From Sphagnum compactum (taxonomy: Eukaryota; Bryophyta; Sphagnopsida; Sphagnales), in assembly GCA_965153455.1 (NCBI GenBank), contig OZ234496.1, forward strand, positions 13,756,304 to 13,820,303: a DNA stretch of 64,000 bases. Direction: 5' to 3'. This document shows positions 46,580-57,224 of this stretch, piece after piece; position 1 is the stretch's first letter, and each line of letters opens with the position of its first letter. Below the pieces are notes generated by a model. The model was not told the DNA's origin, ran no database searches, and saw nothing but the letters and a program-made list of their open reading frames with translations. The translations under genes and the position numbers were made by a program.

Positions 46580-47805
46580 CTGATTTCAGCTTTACTGGTA
46601 CCTACCTACCACACAAACCTCCCTCATCAGTGAAGTGCTGCAGGGTCTGTGTCTGTGCTGCGCATTCAGTGTGGAAGGCGAGGCGGGCGCGCGGTCGGGC
46701 GCGCGGAAGTGCAGGCGCAACCCCGGCGCAACGAAATGCCATTATCATCACTCCCTTGCAGCAAGGGACTGCCACCAGTCATCTGTTACTGGGCCAGTGC
46801 AGCGGAGAGAGAGAGAGAGAGAAAGACAGAGTATGGCCCACACAATGGCAGGCATATGGCGGCCCTTCATGCGCCTGCGCTTGCAGCTCCTCCGTCGTTG
46901 CTTCTGGGGGATGATGATGCAGGGATCACTGATTACTGAGGTAGGAAAGGAAAGGAGCTCGCAAGGCGCAAGTAAAGCCTATATGTTGGAAAATGCCCTG
47001 TTGCAGCAAACAAAGCATGGTGCACTAACTTTACTACTGTACTCTTTTTTCTTTTTTTGGCATTCTTTTGCCTCCTCTTCATCGTTCAGTAGTTATAAGA
47101 TCGGCTTTTCTAGGTGTAGTACGTAGAGAAACCTATCTCCTCCTCCTCTTTCCGCCTCTTATCTTCATTCACCAATTGTTGCTCTCTCATTGCTTCAGTG
47201 TTGTGTCTCTTTGGGATAGAACTGAATCGCATTATATTGTCGCAACTTTGTTATTCCTGAATCGTTTGAGAGTTCACGTACAGTTACATAATTTGCGTCG
47301 GCAGCTTCTGTGCCCCTGCCTTCAACTCGGTAAGTTTTGCGACTCGCTTGATCTTTGGCTTTATATTTCTGCTCTTCTTCTTGTTATGTTTTTCCAGGGC
47401 GATCTTCCAAAAAGAGTGTGTACAGTAGCTTTGGTGAAGGAGGGACTAGGAAGTCGCCTTGTTGCTCGCTTGTGTGCGGGTTTAGATTGAGCTTTTTTTC
47501 TCGTGAGCATTCGTTGTCCTCCTTTCGTGTGTTATTTTTAGACTAGGCCTTTCTGTACCACGTTTGCTGGCTGGAGGGAATGTTTTGTTCCCCCCTTTGT
47601 ATTTGGTCTTGCAGCGAATGTTTCGTCGATTGCAATGTTTCTTTGGGAGTCTCTTGGAGTAGAGCTGCTGATGTGTATCATTTCACCGCTTACTTTTGGT
47701 TGAGATTTTGCATCTATTTTTTGCATTAAACCAGACTGAGCACGGGAGAGTTGCACTTCTGCCATTAGCATCGTGATTGACGACCGTGTTTTGTGTCATG
47801 TGCAG
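46580..47805 (+). promoter_or_regulatory. Promoter, 5' untranslated exon and leader intron of the CYSTM gene
   Basis: A GC-rich, CpG-containing block (46670-46740, with GCGCGCGG repeats) marks a likely promoter or start region. A strong donor ACTCG|GTAAGT ends an exon at 47329, and an acceptor TGTGCAG ends the intron at 47805, 10 bp before the start codon. Reading back from the ATG in the spliced frame, a stop (TAA) occurs in the leader exon with no earlier ATG, so this exon is untranslated. The many open frames at 46630-47490 are then leader and intron shadows. The transcription start is not determined. Confidence 0.55.
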
Positions 47806-47815
47806 ATTCGTCAAC

Positions 47816-48266
47816 ATGTATGCTCCAGATTCTCAACAGATGGGCTACTCTGATGTCATCCAGCAGCGCAGCAATGACAAGGGCTGCTTGTACTCATGGT
47901 ATGAGAATGTTTTGCAAAGAATATTTGAGGATTCTTCCTTGAGATGTTCTGAACAGGAAAATGAACTGGCGCATGCATGTACTAAGAAATATGTTGCTCT
48001 ATGAAACCGTACGTAGCACACACAGAGGAAGGATAAACAAACAGGTTGTTAAGTTTATGTCCATATTTCATCTCCTAAAGTTCCGCTCACTGACAAGCTT
48101 TATAGGCAGAAGAGCGATTCCGGACTCTATTTTAACTCCCGTGTTTTTTATCTGCTGAAATAAATTGTACAGCATCTTCACGCTCTGCTGCTGCTGTTTC
48201 TGCTACGAGAGTTGCGAATGCTGTCTGGACATGCTCTGCTGCTGCTGCACTAATGGTAGTAACTAA
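47816..48266 (+). CDS. CYSTM-family cysteine-rich transmembrane microprotein (2 coding exons)
   Basis: Coding exons 47816-47898 and 48173-48266 give 58 residues. The donor is TCATG|GTATGAG and the acceptor TGTACAG|C; the intron is in phase 2 and splits a cysteine codon. The protein starts MYAPDSQQMGYSDVIQQRS and continues DKGCLYSCIFTLCCCCFC, then YESCECCLDMLCCCC and TNGSN. A short polar N-terminus, QQR, GCL and a single Cys-packed hydrophobic C-terminal segment are the layout of the CYSTM module. CYSTM proteins are small membrane-anchored proteins, often palmitoylated or dimeric, linked to stress tolerance and pathogen response in plants. Fourteen of the last 31 residues or so are cysteine. 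The single-exon reading (47777-48004) runs into unrelated sequence and is rejected. The length suits the family, in which 55-100 residues is common. Confidence 0.85.
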
Positions 48267-48516
48267 GAAGCGGCGCAATATCCCTCATCGCACGGCACTG
48301 GAGGAGTGCAATATGCCGTTCACGGGAGTAACGTGAAGTGCAGGACGGGCGGGGCGCGACAACATTCGGCAGTGCAGTGGTTCTCTGTAGAATAAAAATG
48401 CTCTGCAAACGTGTACGTGTGCAGCAGAGAGCTCATGGGGTTGGGGGCTTGTACAAGGCCAAAAAAAAAAAAAAAAACAAAGAGTGCGGGGGATCATGTA
48501 GATTTGGAAAAACCGG

Positions 48517-48536
48517 TAAGTAAGTAAGTAAGTATG
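48517..48536. repeat. GTAA microsatellite
   Basis: Four to five GTAA units lie in the presumed 3' region of the CYSTM gene. A poly-A run of 16 lies just upstream at 48463-48478. Confidence 0.85.
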
Positions 48537-48666
48537 TGCACACTTTCTTTGTACACTTAACAAACTGGCGAAGCAACTCCGCGTTGTTCCAATAAATCTT
48601 TCAAAGTGTTAGGGAGGGTTAGAGGTACTGGGCTACCAACGATCGTTGGCAGCAACAACAAAGGGA

Positions 48667-48687
48667 GGGGGGGGGGGGGGGGGGGGG
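48667..48687. repeat. Poly-G tract (21 G)
   Basis: An uninterrupted G run preceded by AAGGGA, the longest G run on the plus strand in the window. Confidence 0.95.
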
Positions 48688-48971
48688 AGGCCGGAACAAA
48701 AGCGAGCTTCATCGCTATGCTATAGTTATACATGTATTTTGTGTATCTGCAGTGTTTTGGTTTTGTTTTTTTGTGGTGTGTTTCTTGCAATGCTTCTTCT
48801 GTAACCATTTCTCAAGTTCCATTCTAGTTTATACTTTTTTTGTTTTTCACTTAATGTTCTCTATTCTCCAAGATTTTACCATTCTTCACAACCATGATCT
48901 GTTTTAAAGGAATGCAATGTCCCTGATTGTGTTTATCTCCAGAGGAAAGAATAATTTTTAATTTGACACAA

Positions 48972-49277
48972 CTACATATTAAAGCTTGGATTGAAATCCA
49001 GAGCTTTGAAAAATTGTAGTTTCTTTGCTTGATTCCACATGATGCTCCCAATGTGTTCTCTGGACAAGTTCGGAACATGTGCCTCAAATCTGTTCCAATA
49101 GCTTCCTCTCTTTATCCCCCCATCATGTTTCTCATGTACTTGACTATGTGGCAACCCACTTTGAACGAACTCAAGCCTGCCAGTTGTAGAGTAAATGTAT
49201 TCCCCACCAAACATCCCTCTTGTGCAAACCAGGGCCGATGAATGGTTGTAGTCCTTTGTGCAAGCATTGGAATGCAA
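48972..49277 (-). other. Unrecognised protein-like open frame
   Basis: A 101-codon minus-strand frame without a clear ATG at its upstream end reads as balanced protein (for example CTRGMFGGEYIYSTTGRLEF and EHIGSIMWNQAKKLQF) rather than AT-driven noise. I know no family for it. It may be an exon or a remnant of a mobile element on the minus strand downstream of the CYSTM gene. Confidence 0.25.
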
Positions 49278-49665
49278 CCACCTTATGATCGAACACCCAG
49301 GCTTGAAAAAATATGTTTGGTCTTTACAAATAATCCAAATAATTTATATTTTTGTGTACCATTATGGGCATGGGAAAAAGCAATGCCAAAAAAAAAGGCA
49401 GAGTGGCATATGTAGTCCTGTTTGATTATGGAAAATGATTAGTACATTATATATATAGGCATGTTTGGTTATGGAAGTGAACCAGCCCATTGTGCATTGT
49501 AATGCACATACTTGGGTATATTTAGAGGTGGATTTTTCTGCAAAATAAAAAATAAACCCCCATAATCAAACAATAAATTTTTTATTTGCATTTGGAGAAA
49601 AATTGATTGTTTAATTATGAGGGTTTAAGCTCACATTAAAGGGCATGAAACTGCTCCATAATAAA
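49278..49665. other. No gene recognised
   Basis: AT-rich sequence leading into the tandem duplication. No supported feature. Confidence 0.5.
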
Positions 49666-50002
49666 CCGAACAAGCAAACAATGCACAAAGATGGGCAAAA
49701 GATATCTTTTCTTTGAATCCTTCAAGGCATCACATTTATTAGCTTCAAAGGAGAGTGCCTAAAGATTCCTACTATGCATCAAAATTGAGCATTCCTTCCA
49801 AAACAAAAAATGCACAAATCAATTGCTCAATAATAAACCTTGCACCGAACAAGCAAACAATGCACAAAGATTGGTAAAAGATATCTTTTCTTTGAATCCT
49901 TCAAGGCATCACATTTATTAGCTTCAAAGGAGAGTGCCTACAGATCCTTACTATGCATCAAAAATGATCATTCCTTCCCAAAAAAAATAATGCACAAATC
50001 AA
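49666..50002. repeat. Direct tandem duplication, 179-bp period
   Basis: CCGAACAAGCAAACAATGCA at 49666 recurs at 49845. The copies stay about 90% alike through GGTAAAAGATATCTTTTCTT, CTTCAAGGCATCACATTT and GAGAGTGCCTA to TGCACAAATCAA. It is recent compared with the surrounding DNA. Confidence 0.9.
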
Positions 50003-50270
50003 AGTCTAAATGTAATAAAGCTTTCATCAAATGAGTACATCATTTTCTATTTTTAATTTGAGTTCCAAATATGTCCTTTTTACAAGTGAAGGTAGAAAAA
50101 TAGTTTCAACTATGCTTAGAATTCTTAGATCTTAATGTTGTAGTGTTCAGGAATTTTTATCTACCAGTGACAAGTAGAACACGTAGTGAACAATAGTCCA
50201 AGTTTGATAGTTTATTTGTAGAAAGCAAGTTTCAAAAAGAAATAAGAGCAAATAGAAGAGGAATAATGAG

Positions 50271-50441
50271 GTTCAAAAGTAGATTTGCAAAAGGTGAAAG
50301 TAGAGGATGTAGAAGAACCAAAACTAGGTTCAAAAGTAGATTTGCAAAAGGTGAAGATAGAACATGTAAAAGAATAAAAACAACGTTCAAAAGTAGATTT
50401 GCAAAAGGTGAAAGTAGAGAATGTAAAAGAGGGATCAACAA
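50271..50441 (+). repeat. Three 57-bp tandem repeats encoding a basic 19-residue unit
   Basis: Units start at 50271, 50328 and 50385 with GTTCAAAAGTAGATTTGCAA. Being a multiple of three, each unit encodes one copy of FKSRFAKGE(S/D)R.C(R/K)R inside an 88-codon frame (50266-50529). A weaker, partial fourth copy may precede it near 50230. It lies about 320 bp before the recognisable transposase homology and might belong to the same element. Confidence 0.85.
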
Positions 50442-50763
50442 ACAAGTTGAAATTGTAGACCAAATTTACAATCAAGACGTTCCAAAAATATCTAGATTAT
50501 TGTTGGATCCAAAAATCCATAGTTCGTAATGTTGCATCAAGAAGCTTCAAGAGAGCTAGAGATCAACTAAGTCATATCAATTGCTCCCTACACATGTCTC
50601 CTCACTGCATGCATAGCAAAAGAAGATGTTGATTTAGATTGGGATGGTTTTGTAGAATTTTATAAGATATTATATTCTATTGTAACAATCCATGAACATG
50701 TTATAACAAAATTTCTAAATTTATTTTAATTTCTAGATTCGTAGGTTGTTTATAGAGCAAAAA

Positions 50764-52834
50764 AAAGCATACCCTTGGTGGGGCCAAAACATACTCTACC
50801 AAGTTGCTAGAAGCTGGGACTTGGAAGAAATAAGCAATCATGAACTTAATAGTCCCTCAGCTGATACCTAATTCATGCAACTCTTTCTACATAATTTACA
50901 ATCACTATACAACCAACATAATTATAATTCTAATCATATATGGAACTCTAATGAAATAAGGATTCAAGATGGTAGACAGTTTGGAGCAAGAATTTTGGCT
51001 AGGAGAGGGTTTAATGTAATTTACATCATCATCCCAAAATCTCTAGAATAATTAACTATAAATTGTGCAGTCAATGTTACAAGGGGTGTTCTACCTAGTT
51101 TTTACATCTTCATAGGTGAGAGATTAAAGGATGACTATATTAAATTCTATAAACCAGGTATTTGCATGGCAATGCAAAAAAACACATGGATGATTATTTT
51201 CCTATTTAAAAAATTTTTGTCTTTCTTTAACAAGTTGATTTTAGGTGGAGTGCCCTTTAGCAATCGACATCTATTGATTATGGATGGACATGGGAGCCAT
51301 GTTACCTTAAAAGTAATAGAACAAACAAAAGAATTTGGGTTAGACATGATCACATTGCCATTGCACACATCACATACATTACAACCATTAGATGTGTTTT
51401 GTTTCAAACCTTTTAAGATGGCATTCAAAAAGGTTAGGGATGCAACTATGTCTAGAAATAATCACATGGAACCAAACAAAATAACCCTAGCTGGATGGGT
51501 AGATCAGGCCCTACAATAATCACTCACAAAACAAAACATCAAGTCTGGGTTTAGGAATTCAAGTATATGCCATTTGAACCCAAAGGCAATGGATAACAAG
51601 ACTAGACCATTAGAGGTTTACACTGCAGCAAACGTGAGTAATGCATGGAATGAAGAAGATTACATATTAAAGGAAGAAGCTAAGAATGATCCTCAATGGG
51701 GAGAGGAATCTACTAGTGCAAAACTTCTCCATATATCTAAAACATATCAGCATCTAAGATCTAAAGATCTACCTATCTATAGGTCACAAAATGACCAATG
51801 TTATTATGTAAATATGCCCCATAGCCCTACAATGATAGACCAATAGCTAATAGAGATTGATGGGGTGAAAGCACATTAGGGTGTAGTACTTTCTAGCATA
51901 TGTGGAATTCATACTAGTCGTAAAATAAAAGTTCATATACGCTGTAACAAAATACATTATATTACACAAATCATATGGCAAGGCTAAATGATTTTTATTT
52001 TTTTAATTAAACTTGATCAATGATAGATAATTATATCAAAAATCTACATTTCAAAATAAGAAGTTGAACTATTAATTCAAATTAATAAAATATTTTATAA
52101 AAAATCCATATTTCATCGTATATATCAATTTATCATTTTCAAATCTTTCAAAATAATCCTCCTTTGTATCAATGGTATCACACTACTTTCCATGTCAAAA
52201 ACAATCATTCAACTAAACATTTTAGTAAATATGTTGAGTTCATAATCATATGATATGGATTGTGACACATATTTTTAACACTTCAAAAGTTCAATATGTT
52301 ATGGTAATTCAAAATCCATTCTTGAAATTCATATGATGTGATCACTTCATATATTATATTATTTTGTTGATTCCTTTTCACATTTTATTCATTTAATTTT
52401 TGTTCCATGACCAATAATCAAGTTGTGACAAAATAATGTAGTCACCCATAGCGTGCTTTCACTCGATGCTGTAAACCTAGATGAAAGTAATATTGAAAAT
52501 ATTCAAAAGTTATTGCAAGAAACTCAAATGTCTCCAAATGTGACCCAAGAATCCATGAAATGCATAACTTAATGTCAATTCCTAATTTACCTATAAGACA
52601 CACCAAGGGAAATGAACCATTAATTGATTATTTTCAATCACGTATTGTAACTAGTTTTGAATACCTAGACATCGTAAGGAGAAAAGCAATGGAAAAGGTA
52701 GTTGCAAAGGAAATTAGAGTAGGCAAAAAAAAGGAAAAGGAAGACAAGCGAGCCAAATGAGCATCAAAATTAGGTTCTCCAACAGAACGAGCAACTCGAA
52801 AAATTGTTGAAAAACATGCTAAAACATAGTTCAC
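50764..52834 (+). pseudogene. Pogo/Tigger-type DDE_1 transposase pseudogene
   Basis: One reading frame runs from 50764 to about 51846, interrupted only by TAA stops at 50869, 51049 and 51517. It reads YPWWGQN, HIWNSNEIRIQDGRQFGAR, GVLPSFYIF, TWMIIF, LLIMDGHGSHV, LPLHTSHTLQPLDV, FKPFK and GFRNSSICHLNP. This is the DDE superfamily endonuclease core (PF03184-like), with 35 residues between the second and third acidic positions. The usual first acidic motif, WN.DETG, is WNSNEIR here, so the first catalytic Asp appears to be Asn. The C-terminal part resumes at about 52560 (EPLIDYFQSRIVTSFEYL, then KAMEKVVAKEIR and a Lys/Glu-rich tail to 52834), after about 450 bp of intervening or decayed sequence near 51985-52435. 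Terminal repeats were not found. It is clearly inactive. Confidence 0.85.
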
Positions 52835-55800
52835 TATAACTTGGACTCTAGTACTTATTGTTGAAGTGGGTGACCGTTTTCACCATGATTATCAAGCATG
52901 TTTTCAAGCACATCGACAAAAGTACATGGGGCTAAATCTAGGTTACACAACATGGGCTTAACAACAATCAAGGTTGTAGGCATGGGTTAAGTAATAGGCA
53001 CAAGGGTACCAAATAGCAAAACTATTATTTTCCAATGATTGAAGAGCAAGGAAATAATTGGCTAGATGTTGAGGGGAGGTAGTGTAGCTAAACACCAAAT
53101 GAAGAAATGTAGCAACTAAACAACGAATGAGAGAAGGTAGCAATAGCTGAAAAAAAGTCAAAGGAGGAATAATAACAAATGAAGAAAACAATTACAAAGT
53201 CAAGTTAGGTCAAGGGACGAGTAGTAGTAAATGAAAAGAACATCTATAGAATTTAACTAGGTCAAATTGGGTCAAGGGAGGAGCAACAACAAATGATGTG
53301 AGAGCACCTATAGATGAAAGCAACTTATTCCAAATTAAAATAAATAAATAATTTTATTTAAGAAGAGTAAAAAAGTGAAGGCAAAACACTATTGCAAATT
53401 CTAATACACTCTCTAGTAGCTCTAGCTAATTAGTAAGGCTACAATAAGAAAGTTATAATGAATCAAGATTCAAGAGTCATAATTATTAGGACTTGCAATA
53501 ATATAATGAATGGGGGAAAGGAAAAAAAACACGTATTCGAATCAAAGTTGTTAGAATAAATCATTGTCTATTTTTCACATGTAGTAGGAACAGGTGTGCA
53601 TGCACAAGGTTTTGAACACATGAAAAAAAGAACATAAATTTCTAGGATCTAGAATAACTTGGTACACACTAAAGCTACAGACTTGGATTGTGGAGTTTGT
53701 GGGTTTGATTCTTGGTTGTACTAGAAACTATTGGTTATGCCCCTTGAGCAACATTGTTAATGGCTAGAAATCTTTGGACTAATTAGTTCCATAGGCCTCT
53801 TAGTAAATATTAGTTACTAGTGGTAGACTTACTATCCCTTACCGAAGGGGTGAAGCCAGTGGGATTAGGTAGCCCGAGTTAGTGAATGGTTGGGGGTAAT
53901 CCACTTAATCATCTAGGAGATTTCTAGCAAAGGATTAAAATAAGGGCCCTACTTTCTAGGAGTCAATGTGGGCCTTGTGTGGTATGAGGGGAAAAGGGAT
54001 TAGAAGAAGTGGAGGAGGATGGGGAGATTCATTCGATACTTTGTAGAGCGAGACAATTAGGGAATGTAAGACTGTCCTAGAGAGGGATGTAAGGAACGGA
54101 GAAAAATGTATGTACTTTGTGTGTGATTTTAATGGAAGATAGTTGAAATATTCGAATCTCTTGTGTTGTATGGCTATTATATTAAGTGAGGAAAGTAAAG
54201 TAATAGATATTATACAAGTAGGATGCTTCATTGAGTTAATAATTCTGTATTTAAAAATAAATAAAAAATAACAAGGCTTAACCCGTGGTGGCTTCTGGAT
54301 AGCTAAGCTATCGGTTACCACAAGAAGATAACATCTGATCCTTGATAATAGAAAGCAAAGGGAAGGAAGATCAACAAAGAACCATTTGCAAACTGAAGGG
54401 TACTTCTACAAGCGGTAAACAAGGGATATAAAGGAAAGCAATGGGTTGCAAATGGTAGAGAATAGAGGAGGGATTTTCCAAGGTATTGCAAGTGATAAGC
54501 AATCACTAGAGGACCTGCAAGTGTGGAAGTGGAGGGACAATAGTGGTAGAAGGTCTGCAGAACCTACTAAGCAACATCTAGGGGATTAGGGAAAGTAGTT
54601 ATTCTCGGGTTTTGACCATCTCTTATGTTGTTCTTGTCTACTTTCTCCTCCTACTTCTTGGATTAAATTTAGTCATAGGAAGGTAGGTCTATTCTTGTTC
54701 AACAACCCCTCTCCTTTTCCATTTATCTTTGTATGATTCCTTACCTACTATCTGAGTAGTTGTAATAAAGTAAGCTAGTGAAGGTAGTTCTTTGGAAGAG
54801 TAATAAGGTGTTGACCTTGTCCCCCTGGTCTTAATCTGGAGGATGGTAATAATTGGGGGCCGCAATTTCACCCCTTAACAAACATGGATTAGTAAAAAAA
54901 ATTGAAATTTTAACATGAATACTATGAATTGCTAGTTGTGGCTAACCATGAAAGCAACAACTAATGTTGTTGTTGATCATGATATCATCAAATATATATA
55001 TATATATTGTAACAATAGCAAAGAACTAAAGTTGGTTGGACAAAAAACTAGTTGAAAAGAACATGGGTGAAAATACCAATAAAAGGTAAAAAAACAAAAA
55101 TAATGTTGAGAAGAACATGAATGAAGATACCAACAAAAGGTAAGAAACAAAAAAGTTGCTAAAAAGAGCATGAGTGAAATAAGAGTATTAATGATGGAGT
55201 AAAAGAAGTTACATTAGGGCTTGAAGGAGTTGTGGCCTTAGTAACAAGCGTGGAAAGAAAGAGTGGAGCCACCTTTGGAACCTTAATTATTATTGTAGTT
55301 GGAGTTGGACCAGGAGCAGGAGTGGGAGATGGTGGTAAAACTACTTGGTAGGAATGATGGAAAATCCACACCCATAGACATTTGCAAGAAGGGTGGCGAA
55401 TTTGGTGAACGGGACATTATTTACCCATTATTGTTGATCTATAAGCCCTATTTTGGGTGTGATTTGAGCCCTATGGTCAAAAGTGAACGATTGTTTTATC
55501 AAAATGTTTCATCCCAATCTTCATCCAATTTGATGTGGAAGTAAATAGTGTTCATTTGTGGGCAAGTGTCTATTTGGTTTTAGGTGATTAAACAAGTCAT
55601 CATGGGCTACCATTTGTACGATCCATTTTTTTAATCAATTTTTACCCCCCAAACTTTGAAAGAATGTATCTTCCTCATTTTTTACCAATTTTAAACAATT
55701 TAAATGACCATGGGTGCGCTTTCTAGTGAGCTACATTTTATATTTCGACCACAACTAGAAAGGAGCAAATTGAATGAGATAGAGGTGATTGAAACACTAT

Positions 55801-57177
55801 GTGTTCAATCATTGGCATGTTTACCCTAAGTTTAGAAGAAAATTAATGCAATCATAAGCAAGTCAAAAATTTGTTCACTACGAATAATGCCTTTGATGAA
55901 GTTGCTATTAACAAAAATGGAAAGTTTGGCAAAGGTTCAATTCTTTATTCATTACACAAGAAGAAATCTTGGGTTTTTCACTACCACCCATTGCAACAAC
56001 TTGTCCAATTTGACCACTATTGGACTTATTATCATTGTGCACAAATAGCAAGTGAAATTGTTTACTAGTTATTTGTGCATAATTTTCATAATGAAAATAA
56101 TGACTGCCTTGTTCACTAGGCACTACATTTTTTTGTCCATGTTGAATTTTATAATAATGGAAAAAAATTTAACATGGAAAATATTTCAACCCTATATTCC
56201 TTGCAAGGGTGGTAATATTGTTTAGTCATTCTTTTAACAACTTTTCAATTATTAACATCTAGCATAAGTTGAATCAAGGTTTGATAACAAGTAGAAAATG
56301 TTACTCATAAGCTACACCTTGCACTTACATAAAAATTCACCTTAATTTATTTTTTAATAATTTCAAACTTTTTTAACATTTTAAACTATCAACATGGTAC
56401 ATGAGTTGAATTGTACACTTATATCATGTTTAAACCATTGTTCATAGGTTGCATTTTACACTTATCATAATTTAATAAAACACATGCAATAACTTCTAAA
56501 GAACTCACATTTTTTGAACTATCAACATTTGCACATGAATTGAATCATTCATTTTGAATGTGTTAAATCCATTATTATCTAATTGCATTTTGCACTCACC
56601 ATAATTTTTTTAAATGAATGTATAAAAATTTGTTATGTTTCACATCAATATTTGAATTAAAGATTAAATCAAAATGTTCATATATCCAAAGTCTAGGGTT
56701 CGTCTAGGTCTTTATATTTAAATTTTTTAATGTTCAACTTGTACATTTACATAAATTTAAATTTATGTTTTTTCCTTAGTTTGCTCATCATTGGACAAGT
56801 TTTTTATTACAAATGTTTATGATGCCACAATAAAAAAAACCTCAAAATAAATCTTTAAATTATTTTTCCATTTTATCTCTTGATGTATGAAATATATAAA
56901 TCTTAGTTAGATTTTTTTTATGAAATACTGTTTGGGTATATTATTATTTTTATTGTTTAACATTTGTTTTTAAGATTGTTTTGTTACAAGTGTATGTCTA
57001 AGTATTTAGAGATGAAAAGTTCCAATTATTTTAAAGAATTTTTTTTAATTAAAAATGGTGATTTCATAATAATGACATCAATGAATTATTATTATTATTA
57101 TTTTCAAATTTTTGGTGTTTTTCAAATGATGATCATTAATATAAAAAAAATATGTTTTGGTTACAAGTCTTAGAACT

Positions 57178-57182
<5 letters not shown>
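52835..57182. other. AT-rich gene-poor DNA
   Basis: No gene is recognised. Moderately GC-richer blocks at 53820-54060 and 54280-54860 may be fragments of older elements but show no coding signature. TA and AT runs lie near 54993. The frames at 53956-54321 (minus) and 55299-55544 (plus) have no motif. Confidence 0.5.
53659..53715 (+). repeat. tRNA-derived SINE head
   Basis: TTGGTACACACTAAAGCT resembles a decayed A box. GTGGGTTTGATTCTTGG at 53700-53716 is a B-box-like GGTTYGATTC about 40 bp later. A TTGGATTGTGGAG segment between them also fits plant SINE heads. It continues into diverged sequence without a clear tail. Confidence 0.45.

Positions 57183-57222
<40 letters not shown>
57183..57222. 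repeat. TA microsatellite (about 20 units)
   Basis: A nearly perfect TA run, the longest dinucleotide repeat in the window. Confidence 0.95.

Positions 57223-57224
<2 letters not shown>

Noticed and set aside
46630-47490. Three or four overlapping plus-strand frames of 94-163 codons
   Set aside because: They overlap in different frames over a GC-rich promoter, leader exon and intron. None has a family motif, and a stop separates the leader frame from the CYSTM start codon.
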